The translations under genes and the position numbers were made by a program. This document shows, piece after piece, positions 3,668 to 5,648 of a stretch of 5,648 nt of DNA. The notes under the pieces are model-generated. The model ran no database searches. It was not told the origin of the DNA and saw only the letters and a program-made list of their open reading frames with translations. The DNA lies in the NCBI GenBank assembly GCA_035340095.1, contig DAORGN010000260.1, forward strand, positions 1 to 5,648, read 5' to 3'. Within the stretch, counting starts at the first letter, position 1. Each line of letters starts with the position of its first letter. Source of the DNA: JAEUKA01 sp035340095. GTDB lineage: Bacteria > Myxococcota_A > Polyangia > Palsa-1104 > JAEUJZ01.

Positions 3668-5641
3668 ATGTCAGGCAAGCAGCAGGCGCGCTTTGCGCCG
3701 TCGGGCAACATCATCGTCTGCGGACGCGCCTACAACATTGGCTGGCCGGTCGTAAATTTCTACGACAACCCCAACTTCAGCGCCTACCGGCTCGGCTGTT
3801 ACAAAGGCAAGGACGGCTCGCCGCCGGGCGCTTTGCCGTTTGGTCCCGCCAAGGGTCTTGGCAAGTCACCGTATCGCTACCGCGAGCGTCGCTTGATGGG
3901 TGGCCAGCGCAACGACCTGCGCCGTCTGCAAGACATCATCCGTCAGTTTGTGCTGCACCACGACGGCTGCGCGACCAGTGCCGACTGTTTCCATGTGCTC
4001 CATGACGAGCGTGGTCTGTCGGCCCACTTTCTGGTCGACAACAACGGCTGGATTTATCAGACGCTGGATCTGTCCGACGGCGCGTTTCATGCGTCGGGCG
4101 TAAACGAGATATCCATCGGCGTCGAGCTGTGCAACCGCGGCCCCGTCGAGCTGGACGGCCCGCAGTTTTACTCAAAGCGCGGCATTTCTCGCGATGTCAC
4201 CGAGGTGGTGGTCCACAACACCCGCTACCGCATGTGGCAATACACCCAGGATCAGTACCTGGCGATGGCGGCGCTTGGCAAAGCGCTGGCGCGTCTGCTC
4301 CCGAACTTGCCGCAGGTGTTCCCCGAGTGGAACGGCCAAATCCTCAACACCTGGATGGCCGACCCGCGCGCGTTTGCCGGCTACATCGGCCACTACCACG
4401 TCACCAACAACAAGTGGGATCCGGGCTGCTTTGACTTCAAGTGGCTGGCGCAGAAAATCCGGGTTAGCTCGACGTGGTTTGTCTGTTTGGACAAAAACAG
4501 TGAGTGTCCCAAGCCGCCCGAAATCGCCGAAAATCCGCAGCTAGCCGAGCAGCAGGGCCAAGTCCTGTTTCGCAACAACGAAGAAGACGCGATGGGGGGC
4601 TACTTTCCCGTCGGGCCGTTTGGGCGCTCGCGGCTGTGGCACGGCGGCATTCACCTGAACTTGCCGCAAGGTGCGCCGGTGTTTACGCCGTTTCCCGGAC
4701 GGATTGTGGCGGCGCGGTTTGGCGATGATGTTCCGACGGGGTCTGCCAACTTTGTGCTGATGCGGCACTATTTCCGTCTGGCTGGCGTCGAGACGCTGTT
4801 TTTCATCCTCTACATGCACGTCGAGCGCGAGGAACCAAAAAGCGGACGCACGCCGTGGCTGTTTGAGGCCGACAAAAAGCCGTTCTTTTCGGCGATGTCT
4901 TCGGGCGGCGTGTTCTATCCGGACATCGACTTGGCCGGCGGTGAAATGATAGGCCACGTCGGTCAGGCCGGTCCGCCCGGCAACTACGAAAGCCAAATCC
5001 ACGTCGAAGTGATGTCGCCTGAAGACCTGGGGTCGAAGCTCGATGCGGGGTATTTTTCGTCGATTGATGGCAAGTCGAGCGGTCACTTCTGCGACGTGCG
5101 CGACATCGTTTCGGCGATCGACCGACCCAAAGGCAAAGGCGACGGCATCCTGACCGAAAAAGAGCTGCGCGACTTTTTCCAAAACGACCAGGGCAAGCTG
5201 GAGCTGCGCAAGCTGGCGGTGCGCTTTCAGTCCGAGTGGGGCGACGCCAATGACTGGGAACAGCAGCTAAACCTGAGCAAAGACTTTCGCGCGATGCCAA
5301 AGCCGGTGCGCGCCAAGCTGTACCGCGACCAGATCAAACCGACGCTGTGGTACACGGCAGAGCTGGCCGAAAAAGTCGGTCTGCCCAAAGACTTTGTGGT
5401 CTGGCACTACCATCCCGTGCGCTTTATCGCGTGGATGAACAGCCAGCTTCGCAAGCAAGCGACGACGATGGTGGGTCAGATTCAGGTGGCGCAGGGGCCG
5501 GCGGCAGCCAAAGTGCTCGATGACCGTGAATCGCTCGAAGGCTTCACCGATGAAGAAGACGAGCTGTCGCCCGAAGCCAGTCGCCGGCTCACGCTCGAAG
5601 ACCTGGCAGGCGGCTACCCCGACGAATCCCCCGGCAAGTAA
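3668..5641 (+). CDS. Multidomain peptidoglycan-targeting protein: zinc N-acetylmuramoyl-L-alanine amidase, degenerate M23-like domain, EF-hand-like segment and T6SS-associated-type C-terminus
   Basis: Predicted 657 residues, no signal peptide or membrane segment. Seen: an N-terminal segment (about 14-45) reading NIIVCGRAYNIGWPVVNFYD. An Amidase_2 (AmpD/PGRP-type) domain spans about 91-262, with zinc ligands H97 (LHHDG), H242 (GHYHV) and D251 (KWDPG), plus E153 (GVELCN) and K249 where AmpD has E116 and K162. It should cut the bond between muramic acid and L-Ala in peptidoglycan. An M23/LytM-like domain (about 310-450) keeps the fold signatures WHGGIHL, YMHVE and QIHVEV, but HxxxD is H325xxxH329 and HxH is Q443xH445, so endopeptidase activity is doubtful. 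DGILTEKEL (492-500) resembles the second half of an EF-hand. Residues 520-590 carry QSEW, TLWY and VVWHYHPVRF, which from memory resemble C-termini of type VI secretion-linked cell-wall enzymes. The tail is acidic. Start: GGGGGGA lies 10 bases upstream of the ATG; the frame has no better start. Being cytosolic without a Sec signal, it fits an exported effector or a lysis enzyme; the amidase call is firm, the delivery route is inference. Confidence 0.88.
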   Translation: MSGKQQARFAPSGNIIVCGRAYNIGWPVVNFYDNPNFSAYRLGCYKGKDGSPPGALPFGPAKGLGKSPYRYRERRLMGGQRNDLRRLQDIIRQFVLHHDGCATSADCFHVLHDERGLSAHFLVDNNGWIYQTLDLSDGAFHASGVNEISIGVELCNRGPVELDGPQFYSKRGISRDVTEVVVHNTRYRMWQYTQDQYLAMAALGKALARLLPNLPQVFPEWNGQILNTWMADPRAFAGYIGHYHVTNNKWDPGCFDFKWLAQKIRVSSTWFVCLDKNSECPKPPEIAENPQLAEQQGQVLFRNNEEDAMGGYFPVGPFGRSRLWHGGIHLNLPQGAPVFTPFPGRIVAARFGDDVPTGSANFVLMRHYFRLAGVETLFFILYMHVEREEPKSGRTPWLFEADKKPFFSAMSSGGVFYPDIDLAGGEMIGHVGQAGPPGNYESQIHVEVMSPEDLGSKLDAGYFSSIDGKSSGHFCDVRDIVSAIDRPKGKGDGILTEKELRDFFQNDQGKLELRKLAVRFQSEWGDANDWEQQLNLSKDFRAMPKPVRAKLYRDQIKPTLWYTAELAEKVGLPKDFVVWHYHPVRFIAWMNSQLRKQATTMVGQIQVAQGPAAAKVLDDRESLEGFTDEEDELSPEASRRLTLEDLAGGYPDESPGK

Positions 5642-5648
5642 CACGCAC

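Noticed and set aside
4541..5182. Minus-strand open frame of 213 codons
   Set aside because: It lies wholly inside the amidase gene, whose frame has clear domains; the antisense product is His/Arg-rich with no motif.

Overview
The window looks like chromosomal DNA of a GC-rich Gram-negative bacterium, most likely a member of the Myxococcota or a related former deltaproteobacterial group. I judge this from three things: a short lipoprotein with tandem Cys-rich repeats of a kind common in those predatory bacteria, a Sec-exported outer-membrane barrel protein ending in phenylalanine, and the GC-rich codon use (about 60% GC by eye). The lineage is inference and no taxonomic marker is present.

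Layout. On the minus strand are two overlapping genes: a cytoplasmic TolB/PD40-type beta-propeller protein (501-1532) followed by the first 168 codons of an exopolyphosphatase/pppGpp phosphatase (Ppx/GppA, 1-504, cut by the window edge). They share the four bases ATGA and are probably co-translated. A 248-base divergent intergenic region (1533-1780) holds a nested stem-loop touching the propeller gene's Shine-Dalgarno, three helically spaced GTCA repeats, and a plausible extended -10 promoter for the rightward gene. On the plus strand are an outer-membrane beta-barrel protein with a Ser-rich linker (1781-2596), then after 44 bases a Cys-rich repeat lipoprotein (2641-3492), then after a 175-base gap a 657-residue multidomain peptidoglycan-targeting protein (3668-5641).

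The most interesting gene is the last one. It joins an AmpD/PGRP-type zinc amidase domain with all expected ligands (H97, H242, D251, plus E153 and K249) to a degenerate M23/LytM-like domain in which two active-site residues are changed (HxxxD is HxxxH, HxH is QxH). A short DGxLTxxEL EF-hand-like segment and a C-terminal module with SEW, LWY and WHYHP motifs follow. From memory, similar C-terminal modules occur in cell-wall-active proteins linked to type VI secretion. The protein has no Sec or Tat signal, so it must act after lysis, inside the cell, or after export by a contractile or similar system. This is the best candidate for an under-described system.

Working together: the three rightward products all concern the cell envelope (outer membrane, lipoprotein, peptidoglycan). 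The first two could be one transcript. The leftward pair concerns polyphosphate/(p)ppGpp metabolism plus a propeller protein of unknown role. No RNA genes, mobile elements, CRISPR arrays or convincing intrinsic terminators were seen.
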